Shown: positions 1 to 6,113, counted from the first letter of the stretch. The stretch: DNA of 7,421 nt from Bordetella parapertussis (GCA_945877995.1 CAMDXD010000195.1:1-7421), one strand, 5' to 3'. Program-made: numbers and translations. Notes: a model not told the origin generated them from the sequence alone.

Positions 1-984
1 CCCGGGTTCCCGACCTCGGCGATCTTCACCTTCCACGAATTCGTTGCCCCGGTGCTGCGCGCGTTCGCCGGCCTGCCCCCGGAGCGCAGGCAGTCGGTTC
101 AGGCAAGACTGCCGGTGCGGATCAACTCGGAGCGCGGGCGCACCGAATACCTGCTGGTGGGGCTGTTCGATGCCGATGCAGGGCTCGCAGCCTATCCGAT
201 GGGCAAGGGTTCCGGCTCGGTCACCGCGTTCAGCCAGGCGGACGGCTTCGTCACCATCGGGCAGCACCAGGAAATCGTCGATGCCGACACGCTGGTCGAG
301 GTGCAACTGCTGGGATCCGGACTCGAAGCCGCCGGGCTGGTGGCGATCGGCAGCCATTGCGTCGGGCTCGACTGCCTGCTTGGTGAACTGCAACTGCGCG
401 GCACGACCGTCAAGGCACTGCACGTGGGCAGTATGGGCGGGTTGGCGGCAGCCCGGCGCGGGGAATGCGATATCGCCGGCATCCACTTGATGGACCCGGC
501 CACCGGCGCCTACAACCGCCACCTGCTCGACGACAGCCTGCTGCTGATCGAGGGCTACCGGCGGATGCAGGGGCTGGTGTTCCGGCCGGGCGATCGACGG
601 TTCGAAGGGCGGTCGATCGCCGATGCCGTCGCGGCTGCCTTGGCCGATGCCGATTGCACGCTGGTCAACCGAAACCCGGGCAGCGGTACGCGCGTGCTGG
701 TAGACCGCTTGCTGGACGGCCGGCAGCCGCCCGGCTACGGCGTACAGACCCGGTCGCACAACGCGGTCGCGGCGTCGGTCGCGCAGCGGCGCGCCGACTG
801 GGGCGTTGCGATCGATACCGTCGCCGCGCAGTACGGCATGGGCTTCATCCCGATGCAGGAAGAGCACTACGATTTCGTGGTGCCGAAGGCGCGCGCGGAC
901 CGGCCATCGGTGAAGGCGTTCATCGCGCTGCTGCACGATGCAGCAGCGCGCGAGCAACTGCAGGCGTTGGGCTTCCGCCTGTAA
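1..984 (+). CDS. MoeA-like molybdopterin protein fused to C-terminal periplasmic-binding-like domain (5' partial)
   Basis: This is the 3' part of a gene; the frame is open from base 1, so the start lies upstream and 327 codons are visible. The first residues (PGFPTSA, then a FHEFVAPVLR stretch) match the end of the MoeA catalytic domain. Residues of about 30-105 resemble MoeA domain IV, the small C-terminal beta domain. In the known family, MoeA inserts molybdate into adenylylated molybdopterin in the cytoplasm. From about residue 112 to the end there is a second module like PBP_like/LysR-type substrate-binding domains: an AIGSHCVGLDCLL opening, N223-R231 (NRNPGSGTR, the usual conserved loop), ADWGVAIDTVAA at about 265-276, and a terminal E-E-H-Y-D-F-V strand near 287-293. 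No DNA-binding helix-turn-helix is visible in this part. The fused domain may bind molybdate, another oxyanion or a cofactor precursor, but its ligand is unknown. The family call is firm; the exact role is not. Confidence 0.85.
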   Translation, partial: PGFPTSAIFTFHEFVAPVLRAFAGLPPERRQSVQARLPVRINSERGRTEYLLVGLFDADAGLAAYPMGKGSGSVTAFSQADGFVTIGQHQEIVDADTLVEVQLLGSGLEAAGLVAIGSHCVGLDCLLGELQLRGTTVKALHVGSMGGLAAARRGECDIAGIHLMDPATGAYNRHLLDDSLLLIEGYRRMQGLVFRPGDRRFEGRSIADAVAAALADADCTLVNRNPGSGTRVLVDRLLDGRQPPGYGVQTRSHNAVAASVAQRRADWGVAIDTVAAQYGMGFIPMQEEHYDFVVPKARADRPSVKAFIALLHDAAAREQLQALGFRL

Positions 985-1088
985 CCTCGCGCGCCAGCGG
1001 CCCCTCGCGCAGCGTCCCGAGCTATCCGCCCCGCAGCCATGGCTGGCCTGAGCCCGGCACGGCATGCGATCATCCACTGTTTCCCGGA

Positions 1089-1121
1089 CCGGAGGGTTTT
1101 CCCGGCCGACAAGCCCTCCGG
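1089..1121. repeat. 8-bp perfect inverted repeat upstream of the dehydrogenase gene
   Basis: CCGGAGGG at 1089-1096 is the exact reverse complement of CCCTCCGG at 1114-1121, with 17 bases between the arms. It lies in the 242-bp gap between the MoeA-like gene and the dehydrogenase gene. No T-run follows on either strand, so it does not look like a standard intrinsic terminator. It could be a regulator-binding dyad or an RNA hairpin in the leader, or chance in GC-rich DNA. The rest of the gap shows no clear promoter to me. It does hold an 8-bp direct repeat (CCTCGCGC at 985-992 and 1003-1010). Confidence 0.3.
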
Positions 1122-1214
1122 CGGGCATCCATGCACTGCGTGGACCTGACACACCTCACGCGCCGGGGGCACCGATGCACCGGACGAACGGTCGCGCCGC
1201 GGGACTGAGGCACT

Positions 1215-1224
1215 GAGGAGAAGG
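1215..1224 (+). promoter_or_regulatory. Strong Shine-Dalgarno site for the dehydrogenase gene
   Basis: The purine run GAGGAGAAGG ends two bases before the ATG at 1227, with the GAGGAG core six bases upstream. This fixes the start. A short duplication (ACTGAGG at 1204-1210 and 1212-1218) provides a second, more distant GAGG. It is the best ribosome binding site in the window. Confidence 0.75.
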
Positions 1225-1226
1225 TA

Positions 1227-2291
1227 ATGAAACTGCTGGTTCTGCCGGGCGACGGCATCGGCCCCGAGATCACCGATGCGACGCTCGCCGTCTGCAACGC
1301 CGTCGATGCACGCTTCGGGCTCGGCCTGAAGTACGACCATGACCTGATCGGCTTTCCCGCACTCGAGAAGTTCAAGTCGACGTTTCCGGACCATGTGCGC
1401 GCGAAGGTCGCCCACAGCGACGGGGTGATCCTCGGGCCGGTGTCGCACCTCGACTACCCGCCGCGCGACCAGGGCGGCATCAACCCGTCGGGCGAGTTCC
1501 GCGTGAAGTGGGACCTCTACGCGAACATCCGCCCGGCTAAGAGCCGCATGGGCCTGTCGCGCGTGGGCGTGCCGATGGACCTGATCATCGTGCGCCAGTG
1601 CACCGAAGGCTTCTACGCCGACCGCAACATGTTCATGGGCGTGGGCGAGTTCATGCCGACGCCTGACATCGCGCTTGCGGTACGCAAGGTCACCGCCGAG
1701 GCTTCGCGCAAGATCGCGATCGTCTCGTTCGAACTGGCGCGCGGCCGCCGGAAGAAGGTCACCATCGTGCACAAGCAAAACGTGATGAAGATGTCCGACG
1801 GCCTCTGGCTGCGCGAGGCGCGTGCGGTGGCGAAGGACTACCCGGACGTCGAGGTGGAAGAGAAGATCGTCGACGCGATGGCCGCGCTGCTGGTGCGCGA
1901 TCCGTCGAAGTTCGACGTGGTGATGGCCGAGAACATGTTCGGCGACATCCTGTCCGATGAGGCGGGTGAACTGTCGGGCAGCCTCGGGCTCGCCGGCTCG
2001 ACCAACCAGGGCGACGACTTCTGCGTGGCCCAGGCCCAGCACGGCTCGGCGCCCGACATCGCCGGCAAGGGCATCGCGAACCCGACCTCGCTCATCCTTT
2101 CCGCCGGGATGCTGTTCGACTGGTACGGTCGGCGCACGGGCAACGCGAAACTGGTCGATGCGGCCGCAGCGATGGAACGTGCGATCGACTCGGTGATCGT
2201 CGATCCGAAGCGCCGCACCGGCGATCTCGGCGGGCCGCTCGGCACCGCCGCCTTCACCGCGAAAGTGGTGCAGGCCCTGGCCAACGCCTGA
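1227..2291 (+). CDS. Isocitrate/isopropylmalate dehydrogenase family protein (beta-decarboxylating, NAD-type)
   Basis: This 354-aa protein has full family length. The family oxidises a 2-hydroxy acid with a neighbouring carboxylate and then decarboxylates it (isocitrate, 3-isopropylmalate, homoisocitrate, tartrate/malate), using a divalent metal and NAD(P). Visible motifs are GDGIGPE at 8-14; the two pocket arginines R92 and R102; R123; catalytic Y130 in TEGFY; catalytic K183 followed by N185; and metal-binding D216, D240 and D244. HGSAPDIAG begins at H272; its D277-I278 pair is the form seen in NAD-dependent members, whereas NADP-dependent IDH has Lys-Tyr there. The active site is therefore complete. 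Two positions differ from common family sequence: R-Q-C-T-E-G where R-E-N-T-E-G is usual, and Q-A-Q-H in place of E-P-V-H. Asn88 and Ser90 sit where bacterial isocitrate dehydrogenase uses Ser113/Asn115. The substrate cannot be read from sequence; being next to a Bug receptor and away from leu genes argues against leucine synthesis. The racemase-like gene starts 15 bp after its stop, so the two are probably co-transcribed. Confidence 0.9.
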   Translation: MKLLVLPGDGIGPEITDATLAVCNAVDARFGLGLKYDHDLIGFPALEKFKSTFPDHVRAKVAHSDGVILGPVSHLDYPPRDQGGINPSGEFRVKWDLYANIRPAKSRMGLSRVGVPMDLIIVRQCTEGFYADRNMFMGVGEFMPTPDIALAVRKVTAEASRKIAIVSFELARGRRKKVTIVHKQNVMKMSDGLWLREARAVAKDYPDVEVEEKIVDAMAALLVRDPSKFDVVMAENMFGDILSDEAGELSGSLGLAGSTNQGDDFCVAQAQHGSAPDIAGKGIANPTSLILSAGMLFDWYGRRTGNAKLVDAAAAMERAIDSVIVDPKRRTGDLGGPLGTAAFTAKVVQALANA

Positions 2292-2306
2292 ACGGGACGT
2301 ACCCGA

Positions 2307-2963
2307 ATGACTCTTCGCATCGGACTCATCCACGCGACGCCGCTGGCGGTTGCCCCGATCAACGACGCGCTGCGCGCCGGCCTGCCGGGAACGCAGCCGA
2401 TGAACCTGCTCGACGACTCGCTCGCGTTCGACCGCGCCGCGCCCGGCGGCATGGAGGTCGACTTCGCGCCGCGTTTCCGCGCTCTCACCGACTACTGCAT
2501 CGCGCAGCGGGTCGACGGCATCATCTATACCTGCTCGGCTTTCGGCGAGGCGATCGACGCCGTGCGCCGCAATGCCCCGCTGCCGATACTCAAGCCGAAC
2601 GAGGCGATGGTCGAGGAGGCGGTGGCGACGGCGATGCCTATCGTGGTGCTCGCCACGTTCGCGCCCAGCATCCCGTCGATGGAAGTCGACTTCCGCGAGG
2701 CGATTGGTCCCGGCGGACGGATGCCGGAACTCATCGGCGTACACGTCCCCGATGCACAGCGCCTGCTCGGCGAAGGCGATGCCGCAGCGCACGACCGCCT
2801 GATCGCCGAGGCGGCGTCGCGCTACAAGGGCCGCGGTCGCCTGCTGCTGTCGCAGTTCTCGATGGCGCGTGCCGCGGCGGCGGTCGAGGCGGCGACCGGG
2901 GAGAAGCCGCTCACCAGCCCGGAGAGCGCCGTGGCCAAGATGAAGCGTATCCTGCTCAGTTGA
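2307..2963 (+). CDS. Aspartate/glutamate/hydantoin racemase superfamily protein
   Basis: This 218-aa protein is of typical length for the superfamily, whose members include amino acid racemases, hydantoin racemase, maleate isomerase and arylmalonate decarboxylase. The N-terminal RIGLIHATPLAVAPI strand and loop, and the first active-site segment GIIYTCSAFGEAI with C76, are clear. Most racemases have a second catalytic cysteine in a GC-T/A-G type loop in the C-terminal half. Here the matching segment reads LLLSQFSMARA (182-189 for SQFSMARA), with Gln183 at the expected cysteine. The usual two-cysteine proton-transfer mechanism therefore seems unavailable. An isomerase, lyase or decarboxylase activity on a dicarboxylate is possible (inference). 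The start at 2307 is preceded by only a weak GGGAC ribosome site; the 15-bp gap to the upstream stop suggests translational coupling. No signal peptide is seen, so it is cytoplasmic. Superfamily membership is firm; the substrate is unknown. Confidence 0.85.
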   Translation: MTLRIGLIHATPLAVAPINDALRAGLPGTQPMNLLDDSLAFDRAAPGGMEVDFAPRFRALTDYCIAQRVDGIIYTCSAFGEAIDAVRRNAPLPILKPNEAMVEEAVATAMPIVVLATFAPSIPSMEVDFREAIGPGGRMPELIGVHVPDAQRLLGEGDAAAHDRLIAEAASRYKGRGRLLLSQFSMARAAAAVEAATGEKPLTSPESAVAKMKRILLS

Positions 2964-3038
2964 TCGCCGCAGTTCCCGTTGCCGCGCCGCTGCGCGCTGC
3001 CGACGCACGGCATTCGATGGCCGGCACCCGCCGGGCTG

Positions 3039-3069
3039 TTGCAATAGGTTCATCGACCGCTGATACACT
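3039..3069 (+). promoter_or_regulatory. Candidate sigma-70 promoter for the Bug/TctC gene
   Basis: A -35-like TTGCAA lies at 3039-3044 and an extended -10 element, TGA then TACACT, at 3061-3069. The spacing to TACACT is 19 bases, slightly long, but the extended TG motif can compensate. The implied transcript start is near 3076, about 35 bases before the ATG. It sits in a 148-bp gap after the racemase-like gene, which suggests the binding-protein gene can be transcribed on its own. Confidence 0.45.
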
Positions 3070-3111
3070 CGCGCCCGAACTGCTGTCCGCCCTGTCAACC
3101 GGGAGCCCCAG

Positions 3112-4152
3112 ATGAACCTGCAGCCGCGCTGTTCGAAACCCGTTTACAGCCAACCGGCATCGCCGGCGCACCGGCCCATGCCCGTCGCCATGGCATTGAC
3201 CGCTGCCCTGGTGGCCTTGATGGTCCCGTTCGCCGGTCCGGCGGCTGCCGCAGACGCCTTCCCGCAGAAGCCGATACGCATCATCGTGCCGTTCCCGCCG
3301 GGCGGCGGCACCGATTTCGTCACGCGCGTGATCCAGCAGCCGTTGTCCGAGCAACTCGGGCAGCCGGTGCTTATCGACAACCGGGGCGGCGCACAGGGCG
3401 TGGTCGGTACGCAGATCGGGGCGCGCTCGGCGAACGATGGCTACACGCTGGTGATCGCCGAGATCGGCGCGACGGCGATCGCACCGCCGATGAGCCCGAA
3501 GCCGCCCTTCGACGCGATACGTGACTTCGTGCCGGTCGGGATGCTGGTCGAGCAGCCGTATCTGATGAGCATCCACCCGTCGGTGCCAGCGAAGACCCTC
3601 GTCGAATTCGTCAAGCTTGTCCAGGCCAATCCGGGCAAGTACAACTTCGGTTCCGGCAACGCGACCGCGCATGTGGCGCAGGAAGTCTTCTACTCGACTG
3701 CGAATCTGAAGATGACGCATATCCCCTATCGCGGCTCCGGCCCGTCGATGGCTGCGCTGCTGGCCAACGAGGTGCAGGTGATCTTCTCCGGCCCCACGGC
3801 GGCCCTGCCGCAGATCAAGGCGGGTAAGGTACGGCCGCTCGGTGTCACTTCGCCCAGGCGCTCGAACGAACTGCCGGACGTCCCGACGATGGGCGAGGCC
3901 GGCTACAAGGGCTTCGAGATCCGCGGCTGGTATGGCCTGATGGCACCGGCGGGCACGCCCAGGCCGGTGGTGATACGCCTGAACGAGGCGGTCAACAAGG
4001 TGCTTTCCGGAGGGCCGGCTGCGCAGACCCTGAAGGACCGCGGCTTCGATCCTACGCCCATGTCGCCCGACGAATTCGGCAAGTACCTGCGCGCGGAAGT
4101 CGCGCGCTGGGCCAAGGCGGTACGCCAGTACGACGTCAAGTCGACCGACTGA
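3112..4152 (+). CDS. Bug/TctC family tripartite tricarboxylate transporter substrate-binding protein
   Basis: This 346-aa protein is an exported solute-binding protein. Residues 1-22 form a long polar, weakly basic n-region. Residues of about 25-43 are the hydrophobic signal core, and A44-A47 before D48 is the likely signal peptidase I site. The mature protein opens with the family hallmark FPQKPIRIIVPFPPGGGTD (50-68). Other typical segments follow: IHPSVPAKTLVEFV, NPGKYNFGSGNATAH, the HIPYRGSGPSMAALL helix and GWYGLMAPAGTP. Bug proteins bind carboxylates (citrate, other di- and tricarboxylates, some aromatics) in the periplasm and pass them to TctA/TctB. Many betaproteobacterial copies are orphans, and here too no tctA or tctB is in view. 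The start at 3112 has GGGAG six bases upstream and supplies the only basic residues before the hydrophobic core; starting at Met23 would leave an uncharged n-region. The ligand is unknown but is plausibly the substrate of the upstream enzyme pair. Confidence 0.93.
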   Translation: MNLQPRCSKPVYSQPASPAHRPMPVAMALTAALVALMVPFAGPAAAADAFPQKPIRIIVPFPPGGGTDFVTRVIQQPLSEQLGQPVLIDNRGGAQGVVGTQIGARSANDGYTLVIAEIGATAIAPPMSPKPPFDAIRDFVPVGMLVEQPYLMSIHPSVPAKTLVEFVKLVQANPGKYNFGSGNATAHVAQEVFYSTANLKMTHIPYRGSGPSMAALLANEVQVIFSGPTAALPQIKAGKVRPLGVTSPRRSNELPDVPTMGEAGYKGFEIRGWYGLMAPAGTPRPVVIRLNEAVNKVLSGGPAAQTLKDRGFDPTPMSPDEFGKYLRAEVARWAKAVRQYDVKSTD

Positions 4153-4159
4153 GCGGTCG
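4142..4159 (+). other. Small hairpin spanning the Bug/TctC stop codon
   Basis: CGACCG (4142-4147) pairs with CGGTCG (4154-4159) around a six-base loop that holds the TGA stop; one more T-G pair can extend the stem. No T-run follows. It may be a weak termination or mRNA 3'-end protection element, or chance. Confidence 0.25.
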
Positions 4160-4173
4160 GCTCCGGCGCCTGA

Positions 4174-4201
4174 GGGCTGGCAGGGGGCAGGCTGGGCAGG
4201 G
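4174..4201 (+). other. Putative G-quadruplex motif between the Bug/TctC and MFS genes
   Basis: Four G-runs lie on the coding strand: GGG 4174-4176, GGGGG 4183-4187, GGG 4194-4196 and GGG 4199-4201, with loops of 6, 6 and 2 bases. This meets the usual four-tract G3+ rule with loops of 7 or less. It lies downstream of the Bug/TctC stop and about 90 bases before the MFS start, so it could fold in DNA or in a read-through transcript. GC-rich genomes produce such motifs by chance, so function is unproven. Confidence 0.4.
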
Positions 4202-4241
4202 CGGCAGGTGCAGACGCGGTGCCCCGTAAGCTGAGACACTG

Positions 4242-4289
4242 ATGCCTCGTTTTTCACGGGATCGTGTCCGCCGCGGCGCAGCGGGCTAA
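4242..4289 (+). CDS. 15-codon leader ORF in frame with the MFS gene
   Basis: ATG at 4242 opens a short reading frame coding for MPRFSRDRVRRGAAG and ending at TAA 4287-4289, three bases before the MFS ATG at 4293 and in the same frame. The peptide is strongly basic (five Arg). It could be a leader peptide whose termination couples to MFS initiation, because the MFS start has no clear Shine-Dalgarno site. It could instead be the original cytoplasmic N-tail of the transporter, cut off by a nonsense change. The ribosome site in front of it is also weak. It may not be translated at all. Confidence 0.3.
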   Translation: MPRFSRDRVRRGAAG

Positions 4290-4292
4290 GCC

Positions 4293-5411
4293 ATGTACCT
4301 GCTCGCGTTCCTCACGATGATCGTCCAGGGCTCCCAGATGGGGAGTCGGGTGCTGGCCACCTTGTTCGCACTGGAATTGCAGACGAGCAAATGGACCATC
4401 GGCCTGCTCATCGCGGCCTATTCTTTCCTGCCGTTGCTGCTGGCGATCTATGCCGGGCGGGTGGCAGACCGGCTGGGTACCCGCAAGCCGATGCTCTTCG
4501 GCATTGCCTCGATGACGGTCGGGCTGGTCATTCCGTTCGTGTTCCCGACGCTGACTGCGCTGTTCGCCTCGGCAATAATGGTCGGGCTCGGGTTTGCCTT
4601 CTACAACGTGTCGTCGCAGAGCCTCGCCGGGCAGTACGGCCCGAAGGAAGAGCGCACGCGCAACTTCGCGACGCTGTCGCTCGGCTACTCGGCGTCGAAC
4701 CTGATCGGGCCAGTGAGTACCGGCTACCTGATCGAGTGGTACGGGCATTCCCGGGCCTCGGGTCTGCTCGCCTGCTCGATGTTCTTCGCGCTGGTGGTGC
4801 TCTACTTCATCCGTTCGCTGAACACCACGCCTGCGTCCGGCAGGTCGGGCAAGCCAGGCAGTTCGTTCGACCTGCTCGCCAACCCGGAACTGCGCAAGAT
4901 CCTGATCGCCAGCGCGCTGATCGTGACCGGCTGGGATCTGTTCACCTTCTACGTGCCGATCCACGGCTACAACATCAAGCTTTCCCCGGCCGAGATCGGC
5001 AAGGTCCTGGGCGCGTTCGCGATCGGCGGCTTCGTGATGCGCGCCTGCCTGGGGCCGTTGACCACGCGCTTCCGGGTGCGCCCGGTGCTGATGACCGCGA
5101 TGTTCTTCGGGGCGGCGATCTACGTGGTATTTCCGTATATTGAAAACTATGCGCTGCTGCTGCTGTTCGCGTTCCTGGTCGGTGGCGCGCTCGGTACCGG
5201 GCAGCCGCTGACCCTGGCGATGGTGTTCAATCGTTCGCCAGAGGGCAGGGGCGGCGAAGTGACGGGGCTCAGGCTGGCGATCAACAACCTCACGCACGTG
5301 CTGGTGCCGACCGGGGCAGGGTTGCTGGGCACCCTGGTGGGGGTCGCGCCGGTGTTCCTGCTCGCCTCCGCGTTCCTGGTGATCGGCGGCCTGATGAGTC
5401 GGCGCGCCTGA
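4293..5411 (+). CDS. MFS transporter, 12 TM
   Basis: This 372-aa, very hydrophobic protein is a major facilitator. Twelve membrane helices can be read. Six lie in the N-half, from YLLAFLTMIVQG at residue 2 to ACSMFFALVVLYFI near 167. A polar central loop follows at about 172-200, and six more helices run from ILIASALIVTGWDLFTFY to FLLASAFLVIGGLM at the end. The loop between helices 2 and 3 carries motif A, G55-R-V-A-D59-R-L-G62-T-R64-K65, which identifies the superfamily. The C-terminus ends just after helix 12. The first helix begins at residue 2, so the usual cytoplasmic N-tail is missing; an in-frame TAA sits at 4287-4289, directly before the ATG, and no good ribosome site is seen. The gene follows the Bug/TctC gene by 140 bp on the same strand and converges on the DUF4124 gene (13 bp between stops). 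The substrate is unknown; an organic acid or efflux substrate are both possible. Confidence 0.88.
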   Translation: MYLLAFLTMIVQGSQMGSRVLATLFALELQTSKWTIGLLIAAYSFLPLLLAIYAGRVADRLGTRKPMLFGIASMTVGLVIPFVFPTLTALFASAIMVGLGFAFYNVSSQSLAGQYGPKEERTRNFATLSLGYSASNLIGPVSTGYLIEWYGHSRASGLLACSMFFALVVLYFIRSLNTTPASGRSGKPGSSFDLLANPELRKILIASALIVTGWDLFTFYVPIHGYNIKLSPAEIGKVLGAFAIGGFVMRACLGPLTTRFRVRPVLMTAMFFGAAIYVVFPYIENYALLLLFAFLVGGALGTGQPLTLAMVFNRSPEGRGGEVTGLRLAINNLTHVLVPTGAGLLGTLVGVAPVFLLASAFLVIGGLMSRRA

Positions 5412-5424
5412 CGGGGCCGCCTGG

Positions 5425-5985
5425 CTACTGGGTTTCGCGCAGCCGGTTCTGCGCCTCGAGCAGACGTTTCTTCGCGGCCTCGACAGCGGCCTCCAGGCGC
5501 TGCACTCGTTCCAGGTACTGGTCGGTCGGGCGGCTGCGTACGCCGCCGATGCCCTGACGGTCGCCGGGCTGGTCGGTCTCCTGGCCTGCGACCAGTGCCT
5601 TCTGTGCAGCATCGACATCGCGCTCGGCGGCATTGACCGCGTCCCTCGCCTGTTGGCGCTGGGCTTCACGTGCATGCTGGCGCTGGCGGAACTCGTCGCC
5701 CTGGCGAGCGGTCTCGGCCCGCTTCGCCTCGGCCGCTGCATTCGGCGCAGCGGCGCCACTGGCACCTGCGGGCCGGTCGACAATGACCTTCGGCGTGACG
5801 TCGACCTTGTCGACCGAGACCGCACCTGCAAGCGGCTCCTGCGAATAGGTCACGCGCCCGATCGAATCGACCGACTTGTAGATCGACTGACCGTACGCCC
5901 CCGCTGCGGCCAGCAGGGTGCAGGCAATCGCGGCGTTGGCGAGCGGGCGCAGGCTGTGCCTGGATGACGGCAGGTTGGTGGACAT
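5425..5985 (-). CDS. DUF4124 domain-containing exported protein
   Basis: The start at 5985 gives 186 aa. It was chosen because GGAAGAGAG lies about 7-15 bases upstream and because it opens directly into a signal peptide: polar and basic residues 2-14, a hydrophobic core at about 15-30, and likely cleavage after the A-Y-G region near 30-34. An in-frame ATG at 6045 would add 20 residues with no better ribosome site. The mature N-terminus reads SIYKSVDSIGRVTYSQEP, the DUF4124 hallmark (Y-K-x-V-D-x-x-G-x-V-T-Y-S). After an Ala/Pro linker the rest is charged and helical, rich in Ala, Gln, Arg and Glu. Two likely coiled-coil segments (about 88-130 and 155-186) are split by a Gly/Pro-rich stretch. 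The family is common in proteobacteria and has no established function. It is probably a periplasmic or envelope protein. It faces away from dnaE and converges on the MFS gene. Confidence 0.8.
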   Translation of the reverse strand: MSTNLPSSRHSLRPLANAAIACTLLAAAGAYGQSIYKSVDSIGRVTYSQEPLAGAVSVDKVDVTPKVIVDRPAGASGAAAPNAAAEAKRAETARQGDEFRQRQHAREAQRQQARDAVNAAERDVDAAQKALVAGQETDQPGDRQGIGGVRSRPTDQYLERVQRLEAAVEAAKKRLLEAQNRLRETQ

Positions 5986-6113
5986 GGGATCGCTCTCTTC
6001 CGGGTGCATGCTGACGGGTGCCGGGATGTGGTCACCGGTATTCAACGTGCGGCATGGTACCGCCGTGAACGGTAACTTCCTGTCGACAGAGTTTGGGCCG
6101 GTTGAAGGGGATT

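Noticed and set aside
1035..1044. 10-bp palindrome AGCCATGGCT
   Set aside because: It is short and isolated, with no spacing or context suggesting an operator.
465..1208. A plus-strand frame running out of the MoeA-like gene into the intergenic region
   Set aside because: It is an Arg/Ala-rich out-of-frame reading of the PBP domain with no motif and no ribosome site.
867..3098. A 743-codon open frame on the minus strand across the MoeA-like, dehydrogenase and racemase-like genes
   Set aside because: Its translation is rich in Arg, His and Ala with no recognisable motif, while the plus-strand frames carry clear family motifs. Long antisense frames are expected in GC-rich DNA with G/C third positions.
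4232..4240. TGAGACACT, similar to the extended -10 before the Bug/TctC gene, as a possible MFS promoter
   Set aside because: The first base of the hexamer is G and no acceptable -35 lies at the right distance, because the upstream sequence is a G-rich run.
5385..5421. GGCGGCC/GGCCGCC inverted repeat at the convergent MFS/DUF4124 ends
   Set aside because: The loop is 23 bases, the arm lies inside the MFS coding sequence and no T-run follows on either strand. It is too weak to call a bidirectional terminator.
2956..5831. Two further long minus-strand frames (433 codons at 2956-4257, 525 codons at 4254-5831) that nearly abut the first
   Set aside because: Their translations are low in complexity (Arg, Gln and His rich) and lie opposite the Bug/TctC, MFS and DUF4124 genes. 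The near-continuous antisense coverage reflects codon bias.
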